NCBI GenBank assembly: GCA_029817715.1
Contig: JARUPY010000252.1
Span: 620,001-684,000 of the forward strand
Direction: 5' to 3'
DNA: 64,000 nt
Origin: Melastoma dodecandrum
Taxonomy: Eukaryota > Streptophyta > Magnoliopsida > Myrtales > Melastomataceae
This document shows, in pieces, positions 38,062 through 47,835 of the stretch (position 1 is the stretch's first letter; every line of letters begins with the position of its first letter). Made by a program: the position numbers and the translations under genes. Under the pieces are notes generated by a model. It was given only the letters and a program-made list of their open reading frames with translations, had not been told where the DNA came from and did not search any database.

Positions 38062-38874
38062 TCACCCGTGTCCCACCACGCATTCCTCCGACAATACGTT
38101 CGTCCCCCCTGTCAACTTGTCGACCGCGTAGTCGCACGTCACCCCCAGCTCCACGTCCCTCTGTTGGAGGAACCCCGCGTTCATCCTCGCGGTGACCGTC
38201 ACCCTCAGCGTGAAAGACAGCTTTGGCTGCCCCACCTTCCTATTTCCCGACATCGCCGCCACGGTCTCCAGGGGCGACCTCCCCCCCGGGCCGTGCAGGA
38301 CGATCCTCACTTCGGACGAGCTCTTCCTGTCCTGGAGGAACGCGGGGAACTTCCCCGACCCGACCTCCTTCCCCCGGTACGCGAGGGTGCTCTCCCCGCC
38401 CTGCTTGTACACCACGTCGGAGTACTTGTTCGGGTTGCTTACCTTCAGCCCGAAGGTAAACTCATTCCCACCCGTCACATTTCTCGTTCGGAAGCTCTCC
38501 AAGTGGAATATAGGGTCCCGCGCGTTGCCGAAGATGCTGAAGAGGTCGACGGCCACGCCGAGGCCGACCAGCAGGAGGACAACGACTGCGAGGACGGCGC
38601 AACACACCCAACCGCAGCAGCAGCAGGAGCCCCTGGAGTTGGTCTTGGCGGGGGAAGGGTTGCGGAAGCGCTCGACGATGAGGGCATTCTCGGGAGGGGG
38701 GACGTGGTAGATCTGGTCCTTGGGGATCTGGATGACGTAGGTCTCGAGATGATGATGAGGGTGGGTGAGGAGGCGGGGGGAGGACGAGGGGTGAGGGGGG
38801 ACCAGCTCCTCCATGGGAAGATGGGGGAGCGGCGGATAAAGGCTATGCTCCTGCAACGAGGAGGAGGATTGCAT
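38062..38874 (-). CDS. NDR1/HIN1-like (NHL) protein with LEA_2 domain
   Basis: Intronless, 270 residues from the ATG at 38874; an in-frame ATG at 38928 would add 18. The N-terminal half is cytosolic and Pro/His-rich, with YVIQIPKDQIYHVPPPENAL, typical of this branch. A Cys cluster (SCCCCGWVCC) leads into one transmembrane helix (AVLAVVVLLLVGLGVAV). The C-terminal LEA_2 domain includes FTFGLKVSNPNKYSDVVYKQG and ends near CDYAVDKLTGG. NHL proteins are plasma-membrane proteins linked to defence and membrane-wall contact. The gene is very GC-rich, which produces a 294-codon antisense shadow frame. Which NHL member it is cannot be decided by eye. Confidence 0.85.
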   Translation of the reverse strand: MQSSSSLQEHSLYPPLPHLPMEELVPPHPSSSPRLLTHPHHHLETYVIQIPKDQIYHVPPPENALIVERFRNPSPAKTNSRGSCCCCGWVCCAVLAVVVLLLVGLGVAVDLFSIFGNARDPIFHLESFRTRNVTGGNEFTFGLKVSNPNKYSDVVYKQGGESTLAYRGKEVGSGKFPAFLQDRKSSSEVRIVLHGPGGRSPLETVAAMSGNRKVGQPKLSFTLRVTVTARMNAGFLQQRDVELGVTCDYAVDKLTGGTNVLSEECVVGHG

Positions 38875-40437
38875 GGAAAGGGAGAAGACCGGGGGGCGTG
38901 ATGGCAAAAGGGCGTGACCCCTCCCCACCTCACACCCACACCGACACCGACACCAACCCTAATGCCCCCCCCAAAAAAAAGAAAAGTGGTGGTGATGGTA
39001 GTAAATTAGATTCCAACCCCTCCCCCGAAAAGGGCAAACTGAAATGGGGTTCGACAGGTAGTTTCGGTTACGTTCTTTCCCGAATTTAGGACATGCCTCT
39101 GTCTCGTCTGTCCCTTTTTCCCTATTTCATGCGCGAATCTCGTTGCCCCTTGATACCCGAATGCTTTGTAGGAGAATTGGATGCGACCTCCTTTTCCATG
39201 CAACCTTAAGAAAAAGACGTCAATTGCTAGGATTGTGATGATCTTGAACGCATATTTTATCGTGTCTAATTGTGTCTTGACCCGAAAAGACACGTTTAAT
39301 TAAATCTAAACCCGCTTTAAATCGTGTCGGGTCGTGTCTGTATTAACGTTTCCGTATCCGAAATTGTCACTCCGACGCAGGTCCATCAAAGTACCGTAAC
39401 ATCGATTTGAGCCTGAACTCTTCTAAAAAATTTATATTAATTATTTAGGTTAATTTATTTTTAACAAGAGGAGATCGTTAACTAAAAAGTTATGTTTTAT
39501 CATGCAAGTGACGTGATTTGTACTTAGGAACGATTATGAAACAGAGTAACTCACTTTAAAATAAATTAATAATACATCTATAGAAGTTTGCTAATCTTAT
39601 CAGCTCGGCACTTCTATATATTGGGGATCGGAAGATCCAATTGATATATAATCAAGTATAATCCTAATGGATATATGTTGAACTTAACGAATGCGACAAG
39701 TGATGTTCTTAAATTACCTAATCATGCAGGCTTTATGATCTCAAGGAAGAGGTCGGCTCGTAAATCGCGAGGAATGTCCGTCCCCCCACTAAATTTTTGC
39801 GGCTTTCCCATTGCGGACGGGGCCTCCCTAACTCCGTGTGAACATCCAGGCCGGACTTTTCCCCGACTCCACGCCCTCAAATTAATCACGAGGGAGCGAT
39901 GGATAGGTCAAAGGAGAGGGGAGCAGTGTGTGTGTGAGAGCTGACTGGATATGGAACTATTCAAGATAAACAGTCGCAATCGGACTCTCGAGAGTTGAAG
40001 ATGTCACTAATCTGAACGTGTCAATGATGACTAGGTGGATATTAACCCCAAACTCAATTCAATCATGCATCCCGACCAAACCCCCCCATATTTTAAACTT
40101 AAATTATTATTATTATTATTATGGGCTAATCTCAAGGTTTTTTTATGTACTTGGGTTGAAAGAAGGAGTTCCGAACTTAATATCATCCGCCTCTTTCTCC
40201 ATCATTTTTACGAAATTTGGAATGCGAATCAATTGGGATCACAGTTGGGGTGGGTGGGGAGTTGATCCTCCGCGTCCAAATTTTTCGCAGAAGTTTAGAC
40301 GGAACGGAAAACAATCAAATCCCCTCCAATCCGACCACCCGCCAAACCAAAAGGGATGGGAAGGACGGGCTCCACCACCGGTTGCAACTAATAGCCTGCA
40401 TTCCACTCTCCTCTCCTTCAGCCCCCCCCCCCCTTTC
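38875..40437. other. Divergent intergenic region between NHL and F-box genes
   Basis: Holds the NHL promoter and leader (to about 39060). A segment at about 39255-39370 repeats CGTGTC/GACCCGA-type words (CGTGTCGGGTCGTGTC) like degraded transposon ends. Microsatellite TTA at about 40103-40120. No gene recognised. Confidence 0.4.
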
Positions 40438-40447
40438 TATATATAAA
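40438..40447 (+). promoter_or_regulatory. TATA box of the F-box gene
   Basis: TATATATAAA preceded by a C/T-rich stretch, about 50 bp before the ATG at 40494. This implies a short leader of about 20 nt. Confidence 0.55.
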
Positions 40448-40493
40448 CAACAGACATTTCCAACACCCCCTCCCCCCCCCACCTCCAACGACA

Positions 40494-41429
40494 ATGGAAG
40501 ACCATTTCGATCGCCTCCCAGACTGCCTCCTCCTCGACATCCTCGACCGCCTCTCCGACGCCAAGTCCCTCGTCCGCTGCCTCTCCGTCTCCTCCCGCTT
40601 CCGCTCCCTTGTCCCCCTCGCCACCTCCCTCCGCCTCCTCGTCGACCGTGTCGTCCCCCCCTCCCCTTCCCCCTCCCTCTTCGACTCGTTCGCCGCCTTC
40701 CTCAACCTCTTCTTCCCCCTCCCTTTCCCCCCGCCGTCCTCGCCTTACTCCTCCCCGAGCTCCGTCCTCCGAGGATTTCGTTGCGTCCGTCACCTCGACA
40801 TCCAGCTGCCGTCCCCAGTGACTCTGAACGACAACGGCAGCACTTTCCTCAGGTACAGGGCGACCTTCGGGGAGACTCTAGAGGAGTGCGTGATGATTGT
40901 TGGCTTCCGGGGGAAGGAAGGGAAGGAGGGGACCGGCAGAGAGGTGGTGAAGGCGGCAGACGAGGAGGGGGAGGTCAAGGAGAGGGTGTTCTGGGTTATC
41001 AGGGCGTTGGTGGATGCGTGCAAGAGGCACAATTATGCGGCCAGGGAGTTGATACGGGAGCATCAAGGACTCGCGAGCCTTAGGATGAGCGATGCCGCTG
41101 GGGAGGGCGTGGTGGAGATGGGCAAGCGGGGTCTGGAGGAGTGCAGGAAGTGCACGGCGCCCCGGGAAGGGTGTAGGGTGCCTAGGGTGAAGATGCAGAT
41201 GCGGTACGGGAGGAAGACGGAGGTCCAACGTGGAGGGGAGGTGTTCGAGGGCGCCACACTGGTCGTGGTCAGGACAGTGAATGATGATGGGACTCGGGAC
41301 TGGCCGGACGGGGACGACGCGGCAAGGGCCACGGACGCATTTGGGGCAGACGGAGGATACAAGGAGGCAGTAGGGGAGTTGATGAAGAACAGGAGCTATT
41401 CCTTGGAGATCAATTCCTTCCTCGTATGA
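40494..41429 (+). CDS. F-box protein of the AUF1/AUF2 (At5g46170-like) type
   Basis: Intronless, 311 residues. The F-box is at the extreme N-terminus (DHFDRLPDCLLLDILDRL, then SLVRCLSVSSRFRSLVP, about residues 3-42), the part that binds SKP1 in SCF ubiquitin ligases. The C-terminal domain follows the family pattern: FGETLEECVMIVGFRG, RVFWVIRALVDACKRHNY, MSDAAGEGVVEMG, GATLVVVRTVNDDG, YSLEINSF. I remember AUF1 (At1g78100) and AUF2 (At1g22220), which modulate auxin transport and response, as having the same arrangement. The protein is shorter than At5g46170, mainly in low-complexity linkers. GC-rich coding yields long shadow frames (for example 40217-41083) which I discarded. Confidence 0.85.
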   Translation: MEDHFDRLPDCLLLDILDRLSDAKSLVRCLSVSSRFRSLVPLATSLRLLVDRVVPPSPSPSLFDSFAAFLNLFFPLPFPPPSSPYSSPSSVLRGFRCVRHLDIQLPSPVTLNDNGSTFLRYRATFGETLEECVMIVGFRGKEGKEGTGREVVKAADEEGEVKERVFWVIRALVDACKRHNYAARELIREHQGLASLRMSDAAGEGVVEMGKRGLEECRKCTAPREGCRVPRVKMQMRYGRKTEVQRGGEVFEGATLVVVRTVNDDGTRDWPDGDDAARATDAFGADGGYKEAVGELMKNRSYSLEINSFLV

Positions 41430-42316
41430 AAAGCCTTTAGCTCATTCAACAATTATGCCGTTCCGGGTGCATGTGGCGTACATTGTTCCCATGTACGCGC
41501 AATCAATATAGTTTAGGTGAATACGATACTACGGTTAAATATCAACATCAGTCTAAACAAAAGCTGTATGTAAGAGCACACATCCCAATTGAACTCCCCC
41601 CCCCCCCCCAAAATTGTAGTCATCTTCCTTCACATAATTGCGGATAATTTTCAAGGGAATGACGAAGAAGAAGATAATGGGTTTGTAACTTAGTTTAGCA
41701 AAGAATGGATACGCAGTCCTAATCATGATCCCCAAATGGCATTGGATAGCACAACACCCACTTTGATCTCTACCCCCTACCTACAACTCTTTCTTCTCTC
41801 TGATAGAGATAGTTTTGTCTTGATAAGTAGCCGTGCCCAATCTATAAGTCGATAGTTAAGTCGATGGTTATGAACGGGGATAGAAGCTCGTCTGATTAGT
41901 ACATGCCATGCCTTTCGCTTATATATATATATATATTTATATGTATATTGGGGGTGTAGACAAAACGAACAGGAAACCAGGGAAAAGGAAGAAAAAGCCA
42001 CAAGTAGCGGAAAAGGGGGAAGCAAAATCAAAGTAGAAGCACAACAGAGTCCCGCCCCCTCCTCCCTCGTGTTCCAAGATATCGACTTTTCTTGCTTTGT
42101 GATTTCAGCCCTGTAACGAGGATTCATCATTACTATTCTCGACTCTTTTGGGATCCTTCCCCCACTCTTTATGTTTCTTTTTGCAATTTTTTTTTTTTTT
42201 TTTTTTTGACTTGTACTAAAGCATTGGATCGGCGGACAGAGAGAGTTCTGTTCTTGTTCTTGTTCTTGTTAGTTGTAATACTCTGTCGTCGTCCTTCATT
42301 CGACAAAGTGTAAGAA
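41430..42316. other. Spacer between the F-box gene and the unknown plant gene
   Basis: F-box 3'UTR, a C run near 41587, a (TA)n microsatellite near 41918-41938 and a T run near 42188-42208. The last approximately 200 bp are probably the leader of the next gene. No other gene. Confidence 0.5.
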
Positions 42317-43249
42317 ATGACGGGACCGAGGGACGACCCGGGAAGAGAAGCCCCGAGATCCAAGCTCACCAATTCCACCTCCACCGACCTCCTCGTTTGC
42401 TTCCCTTCAAGGACTCGCCTCCCTTTGATCCCCAAGTGCGTCTGCAACCCCACTCAGCCCTTGACCGCTGATCCACTCCGTCGCAGGCAGGCTGGCTTGG
42501 GTAGATCGTACAGCGCGGTCGGGCTTGGCAGAGCGAGCCCCCTCGTCCGGGACAAGGGCGATCGGCATGCGTCTGTGATCGCGGAGCCGACTTCTCCCAG
42601 GGTCACGTGTTCCGGACAGATCAGGGTTCGGCGGAGCCTGCGGTCGGGTGCAGGGGAGATCGAGAGGTTTCGAGATGGCGGGAAGAAACCGACCAGGAAG
42701 AAGAGCACAGGCTGCAAGGCGGATGGTCAGGGGTCGAAGAAAGATGGGGTGCACCAGGCTCCGGCTTGCTCGAGGAGGACGTGGCTTGATCTCAGGTGCT
42801 TTGGCTGCTCCTTTCCTGAGTCTCGGATTGCTGCCGACTCGAGAGGTGGTGAGGAGCAACAGAACGGCAAAGCCGACGCTATGGGAACCATGTTCGCCAA
42901 GTGGTTCATGGTACTACAACAAGACAACCGTGGTGACAACACCATCGGTGTCGTCAGAGGCAAAGACATAATCTCGGTCGTTGATGCACCTCCCGGCGAT
43001 CCTCCTCCGGGGAACGCACTTCTGCTGATGCGATGCCGGTCCACTCCCACAAGAGGCTGGTCCGACAGAACAGAGAGCAGTCGGAACGATTACCAAGGGG
43101 AGAATGATGGGGAAACAGAACAAGAAGAAGAAGAAGAAGATCAAGGTGATCCGACTAAACAAAAGATCAATGACAGCTTAGTTACGACGAAGTTCGACTC
43201 CGACCCTTTCTCGGGAGTTCCCCAGAAAGAACATCGGATGGTCGACTGA
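42317..43249 (+). CDS. Plant-specific protein of unknown function (At1g78110/At1g22230-like)
   Basis: Intronless, 310 residues. It has a basic N-terminal half and a strongly acidic stretch (ETEQEEEEEDQGD) near residues 268-280. Conserved-looking motifs are PTSPRVTCSGQIRVRR (about 91-106) and PPGNALLLMRCRSTP (about 225-239), which I associate with a family of unannotated plant proteins. No transmembrane segment or known enzymatic motif is visible. The position just downstream of an AUF-type F-box gene parallels, from memory, At1g78110 after At1g78100. A nuclear or regulatory role is only a guess from composition. Confidence 0.7.
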   Translation: MTGPRDDPGREAPRSKLTNSTSTDLLVCFPSRTRLPLIPKCVCNPTQPLTADPLRRRQAGLGRSYSAVGLGRASPLVRDKGDRHASVIAEPTSPRVTCSGQIRVRRSLRSGAGEIERFRDGGKKPTRKKSTGCKADGQGSKKDGVHQAPACSRRTWLDLRCFGCSFPESRIAADSRGGEEQQNGKADAMGTMFAKWFMVLQQDNRGDNTIGVVRGKDIISVVDAPPGDPPPGNALLLMRCRSTPTRGWSDRTESSRNDYQGENDGETEQEEEEEDQGDPTKQKINDSLVTTKFDSDPFSGVPQKEHRMVD

Positions 43250-45907
43250 CCTGTGGAACGGATTCATTAACGAGGAGCAAAAGTTGGAAGACCTGAATCA
43301 ACCGGGGGACGACGCCTCTGTATGAACTTTCGGCACACCGACGAGCTGACTGCCGCTCACGGGTCCTTTCTTTCTTACTCGACAATACGAGGAATATCCA
43401 CAGTGAAGCCGTCAGAGCCGGCGGATCCTGTTTGGCGTCCCGACCGTCTAATATTTACATCCGATTTCCTAAAAGACAAAGAAATGTAATGATAATTTGG
43501 GTATATCACAAGACATATATGTCCGCATGCATCATCCCATCGGCACAACTTACAGGACATGTTTTCCTATTGAGATCTTGGGTGTTGTGTTTTAATTGTA
43601 TGCAGAATCCTGAAATCTCGGATGGAAGATAAAAGATACCTTTTTAAATGTTCATCATCCAAACAAGTGCTTTGGGCCACAAATTTGGGCCCCCCCTTGC
43701 CTTCTTCCATGCTACAATTGCGACCCGACTATTTCAGGGTGAAATTATTGCGTCCCAATAGCAGACAGTGTTTACTCGTTTTTTTTTTTTTTTTTTTTTT
43801 TTCTGTAATACCACAAACGAAGTAACCCTTATAACATTGTCCGACACCATCGCTAATGATAAGAACATAACACCCTATAAGTTTAGTATTACCATGCCTA
43901 AGGACTTTTCCCACCGGTCTCAACAACATGAAATAGGAAACTAATGCTGGCAAGCAAACATACCCGGCAGAAATCTAACTCTTCACCAAAAATATGAAGC
44001 GTAATAACAACAAAACCTCGTTAGATTTGTAGTACAAAATTGACGGAATTTGAAGAACGAAGGATTTCTTAGAAATATTTTATTTCTTAGAAATACGTAA
44101 TTTGTGCTTCTATATATTTTATAAAAATAGGCTGTGACATACGACAGTATATGAAATCTCATTAAAGTATCGTGATCACTAAAGTTGATGAGATATGATC
44201 CATTAAAAGAAAATCCTTTATTAGGTTTTCTGTAAGGTTTTTTGAGGGTTACGCTAATAGTCGGTTTCACCAATTTTGCTTTCTCCATCGAGAGCAGTCG
44301 TACGGGAAGGAAAAGGAGAAGAAGATATACGTCACTCAGGCTTTCTTTATTCAAATTTACGCATGGCGAACATGACGAATATATATATGTTTAGGGTTTA
44401 AATTTTTCTCGATGATCGTAAACCCGCATAACCGATCATGTCTTCCGTTATCTTCTTTGTTTGCTGTTTATGTGTTTGTGTGAATTTTTCACATGATCCA
44501 CTTATACTAGGCCGATAGGTCCCCCATGACTTATATTACTCGCATGAGCCCAACTGGGAGGGTTTTAGCTTAGCCGCTAAACCGAAATTCAACAACCGAC
44601 AGGCGTGATCATCGCCCCCCCCCCCCCCCCCCCCTTAACACGCCCAAGTAAAGAATGATTTAGCTTCTCTTACGAAATGTTGTTTTGGTAGATCGCACTC
44701 GCGAATTATTTCATTAGTCAATAAAAGATTACTTTGAAGCTACCAGTTTGAGAAGACTCGTCCGTGAGGGTTTGATGTTATTAGTGCCAATTACGTGGCA
44801 TTAACTAATAATCACTCGCTTTAATAATGATTAACTGACTAATTAAATAACCGAGGTTGGATCGCTTAGTCGTGGCGAACCCTGATGTGGTTCAACCGAA
44901 CATCTATCTATCCGTCCACGTCCCGAACTGGGATTACACTAAATCTAATAAAATTAGACATGATGAACGAGAGACATTCACGCAACCCAACCTGTGTGGT
45001 CGAGAACATTTATCGACGTCCCCCCCGGTATGGAACTTTGTTATCGATCATTCGGGGGGGTTTCGGTCAAAGAAATGAGGCAAGCGAAGGAATTGTCTCC
45101 CCCCCGGGGATTGATTTTTTCCATGGTCCAAAAGATTAGGTATTTCTTTCGTTTCCCCCCTCTTCTCCCTGACCCGTGTAGCAAGGAAAAAGAGGCAGTG
45201 CCACATTTGTACAATCGCAAAGGGTTTTGTCAAACCTCGTAATGAATTCCGCCCACCATCCCGAATCCCAATTTCCAAAAGCATGCGAATGCGAAGAAAA
45301 GGCAAATGAGATATAATAATCGAGTGAATATTCTCCCGTGGTGTGAATGCCATGAATAGTTGTTGTTTCTTTCTACTTGGGAGCTCTTTTTTTTTTTGGG
45401 TAGCCGACTGCTTTTTAGGGTTTGACCCGGCCTCTTGCCAGCCACACCACGCCCAGACACACACATCATATACTCGCACACGCATCGCTAATCTCTCTGC
45501 ATGTCTGCCCTCTTTGTGCAACACAAGGATGAGATTGGGCAGCCTCACGTGTTCTTTTATGGAATTTATTCGATTTTTTAATATATTATTTTAGTATAAT
45601 TGTGATTATTCGGGACAGTCCATCCCATATTCCCCATCCTCCCTGATTCTACTCACAAAGCCATGGAGTCGTTTATCTTCCATTCACGGGGAGAAACGTT
45701 GGTTGCAACCTCTTTCGCTTTTTGTGAAAAATATTTCACGAATCCTTTAAGTTTAAACAAATATTTTTTAAAAAATCAATATTTAAAAAACTAAGTTTAG
45801 TTCCTTTCCTAACCATCTTAAAAATTCAGTTTTTATGACATCGATTTTATCCATCATGAATTCACGGGGACATTAGCTCACACGGCAGACAGATGAAGTT
45901 AGCTTAC
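43250..45907. other. Long spacer where the methyltransferase 3' exons are expected but absent
   Basis: Holds the 3'UTR of the unknown gene, a T run at 43780-43802, a 20-C homopolymer at 44615-44634 and AT-rich sequence. The last exons of the minus-strand methyltransferase should lie here; I could not find them in any frame. The frame at 45048-45548 (-) has no similarity I recognise. Confidence 0.5.
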
Positions 45908-47348
45908 CGCTGTCGACGGTGAAGGCCAGCAATGTAAAGCAGCACCGGCATGCACGGCATTGATAGAACGAGAAGCAAAAGGTAGCCGAGAAATATCTGC
46001 TCTGACCAACAACAGTTTCCTGGCAATCCCATTAGGAAAATACAAACTTAGAGCTTCAGGATGATTTTAAGACGTGAGGGGGATAGGGAGAAGACTAACT
46101 CTTTGGGAAAATTCTCTTCTTGACGCGCATAGTCGTAGCACTGCTTCAACATGCTTTCCGAATAGTCTAAACCAATAACAAGGGAGAACAACCCACTCTT
46201 TGCAAACAAACGCGAGAAGAGGCCGCTCCCACAACTGGCATCCACGATAGTTCCTCCCAAAACTGGCTTCATGAATCCTTTCATCAAATCGAACTGCAAA
46301 TAGATTTACAGTTTGAGGCTATAATTAGGACAACCAAGACTCACTCCTCTCCACGGATCAACAACAATGAAAGTTTCCACCAACAGGATGTTCATAACAT
46401 ATAAAATTCAAAGGAGCAAGGCGAAACTAATGATGAGAAAGCTGTGAAGGCAGGTCCATCTCACCTCCTTCTCTGGACCCGGAAAACCGCCCCAAACTGA
46501 AAAGCTTTGACGCCAGCCCCTCTCGTACAAGTATGATATGAGCGGAAACCTGGCTCCAAAAGCCAGTCCCAATGGTCAGAAAACTTATGCAGACAGAAGT
46601 TGAGGTTCTATACCATCCTAGACTACTACTACTAGCACACCTAGTAAGAGAAACCAATCACAAACTTGTCTGAATCAAAATATGCTCGATAAGAATCATA
46701 ACTTAACTAATTCTCAAACTTCAAGCTGTTAGAGAAACGAACCGGAAGAACTCTGTGGAGAGGGCCAGGGCTTCTCCGTACACTTTTGTCCCACTAGACA
46801 CCGTTAGATCAAGATGGCTTTCGGGGCCACCATACTCTTTCTTACAGGTTTCACATAGCAACGTAGTCTTTGATACAGAATCCCTATCAACATAAACGCA
46901 GCAGCTAAACACTCGTTGACAGTGAAAAGGTGCAGGCGGACTCTCAAATTAACTTAATGATATGAAGAGCAGGCAGGCCAACGTACACAGATGATCCCGA
47001 GCCATCGACGAGCGTCAACCGTTCAAAACATATGGGGCAGGACAACAGACTCTGACCAGCGCCAATGCTCCTTCCTACCTCGTCCACTGTAACTTCCTAC
47101 GCAAGTATATGGTTTTACTCACAACACTGCGAAACAAACGAAGCCGCTAAGAAGCCACCCTAATTCGTTACCGGCGACACGGTTTCCACGACAGCCACGG
47201 GAGAGGTGGCCGCGGCCCTCAGTTTTCCGGCAGAAGCAAACCTGCCGAGGGTAATCATGGTCGTGCCAAAGTTGGCGTGCAGGCTTGGGAGAGTCGAAGT
47301 GGTGAGGTTGCCAAAACCGGTCGATGCCGATGCTGACGCTGCGGCCAT
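45908..47348 (-). pseudogene. Chloroplast methyltransferase (At1g78140/At2g41040-like), 3'-truncated
   Basis: Six in-frame exons: 47348-47172, 47096-46987, 46883-46743, 46549-46465, 46293-46100 and 46019-45908, 273 codons. The N-terminus (MAAASASAST...) looks like a transit peptide. Then come two Cys pairs (CPICF, CETCKK), FPLISYLYERGWRQSFS and the SAM-binding motif IVDASCGSGLFSRLF, then ISRLPFAS and HAGAALHCWPSPS. Relatives continue for about 80 residues (VAEISRVLRPGG... to the C-terminus). Here, after a proper GTAAGC donor, no downstream exon is visible; read-through meets TAA at 45899-45901. Either the gene lost its 3' end or the last exons lie unusually far away. The rest shows no lesion, so the loss may be recent. 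Diverges from the STP gene. Confidence 0.7.
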
Positions 47349-47835
47349 TGCCTTGCTGAGAACAGGGAAACGTATTGGTCGATTTATTAAGCTTTGCAGC
47401 CACAAAGTTTGTAGAACCGGGGACCAAAGGTGCCCACTGACGTGTTCCTTCAATGGCCTCACGGAGACGATAAAATCTACGCAGGACCATCCTTCAGTGA
47501 CTATGTACATTTATTTATTTATTTAATTGGAGATTGAATTCCCTTATCTTAATAAGGAAATTTAACATGCCTCAACTTCTGTTGGAACACGCACTCAGGA
47601 TAGCATTATCCTTTTTTAAATTTAATTAATTATTAATAAAAGCTACATGCATGATAAGCGTGACTGCTAATATGGAAATTTTACCATGCTTCCCTGAGAT
47701 CGAATTATTCTGTCTTTTGGAAATTACCCGGCCGGATAATGATTTTGTGTCACCTGCCCCACTTTGTCTAATCAAAGCACGATTAGCATTTTACTTGCGT
47801 CCAGAATCGCAGTCCCCGATCTGGTTTGCAGAGGC
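47349..47835. other. Divergent promoter region between the methyltransferase and STP genes
   Basis: About 490 bp between the two start codons, AT-rich in the middle (47510-47660). No specific element recognised. Confidence 0.5.

Noticed and set aside
38017..38901. 294-codon plus-strand ORF
   Set aside because: Lies wholly antisense to the NHL gene, whose frame shows a clear LEA_2 domain and transmembrane helix; the antisense frame is a GC-content shadow.
40217..41083. 288-codon Pro/Arg-rich ORF
   Set aside because: Overlaps the F-box gene in another frame; low-complexity composition and no domain.
42407..42859. 150-codon minus-strand ORF
   Set aside because: Antisense shadow of the intact 310-residue gene at 42317-43249.
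45048..45548. 166-codon minus-strand ORF downstream of the truncated methyltransferase
   Set aside because: Checked as a possible missing C-terminus; it has no methyltransferase motif and is rich in low-complexity stretches.
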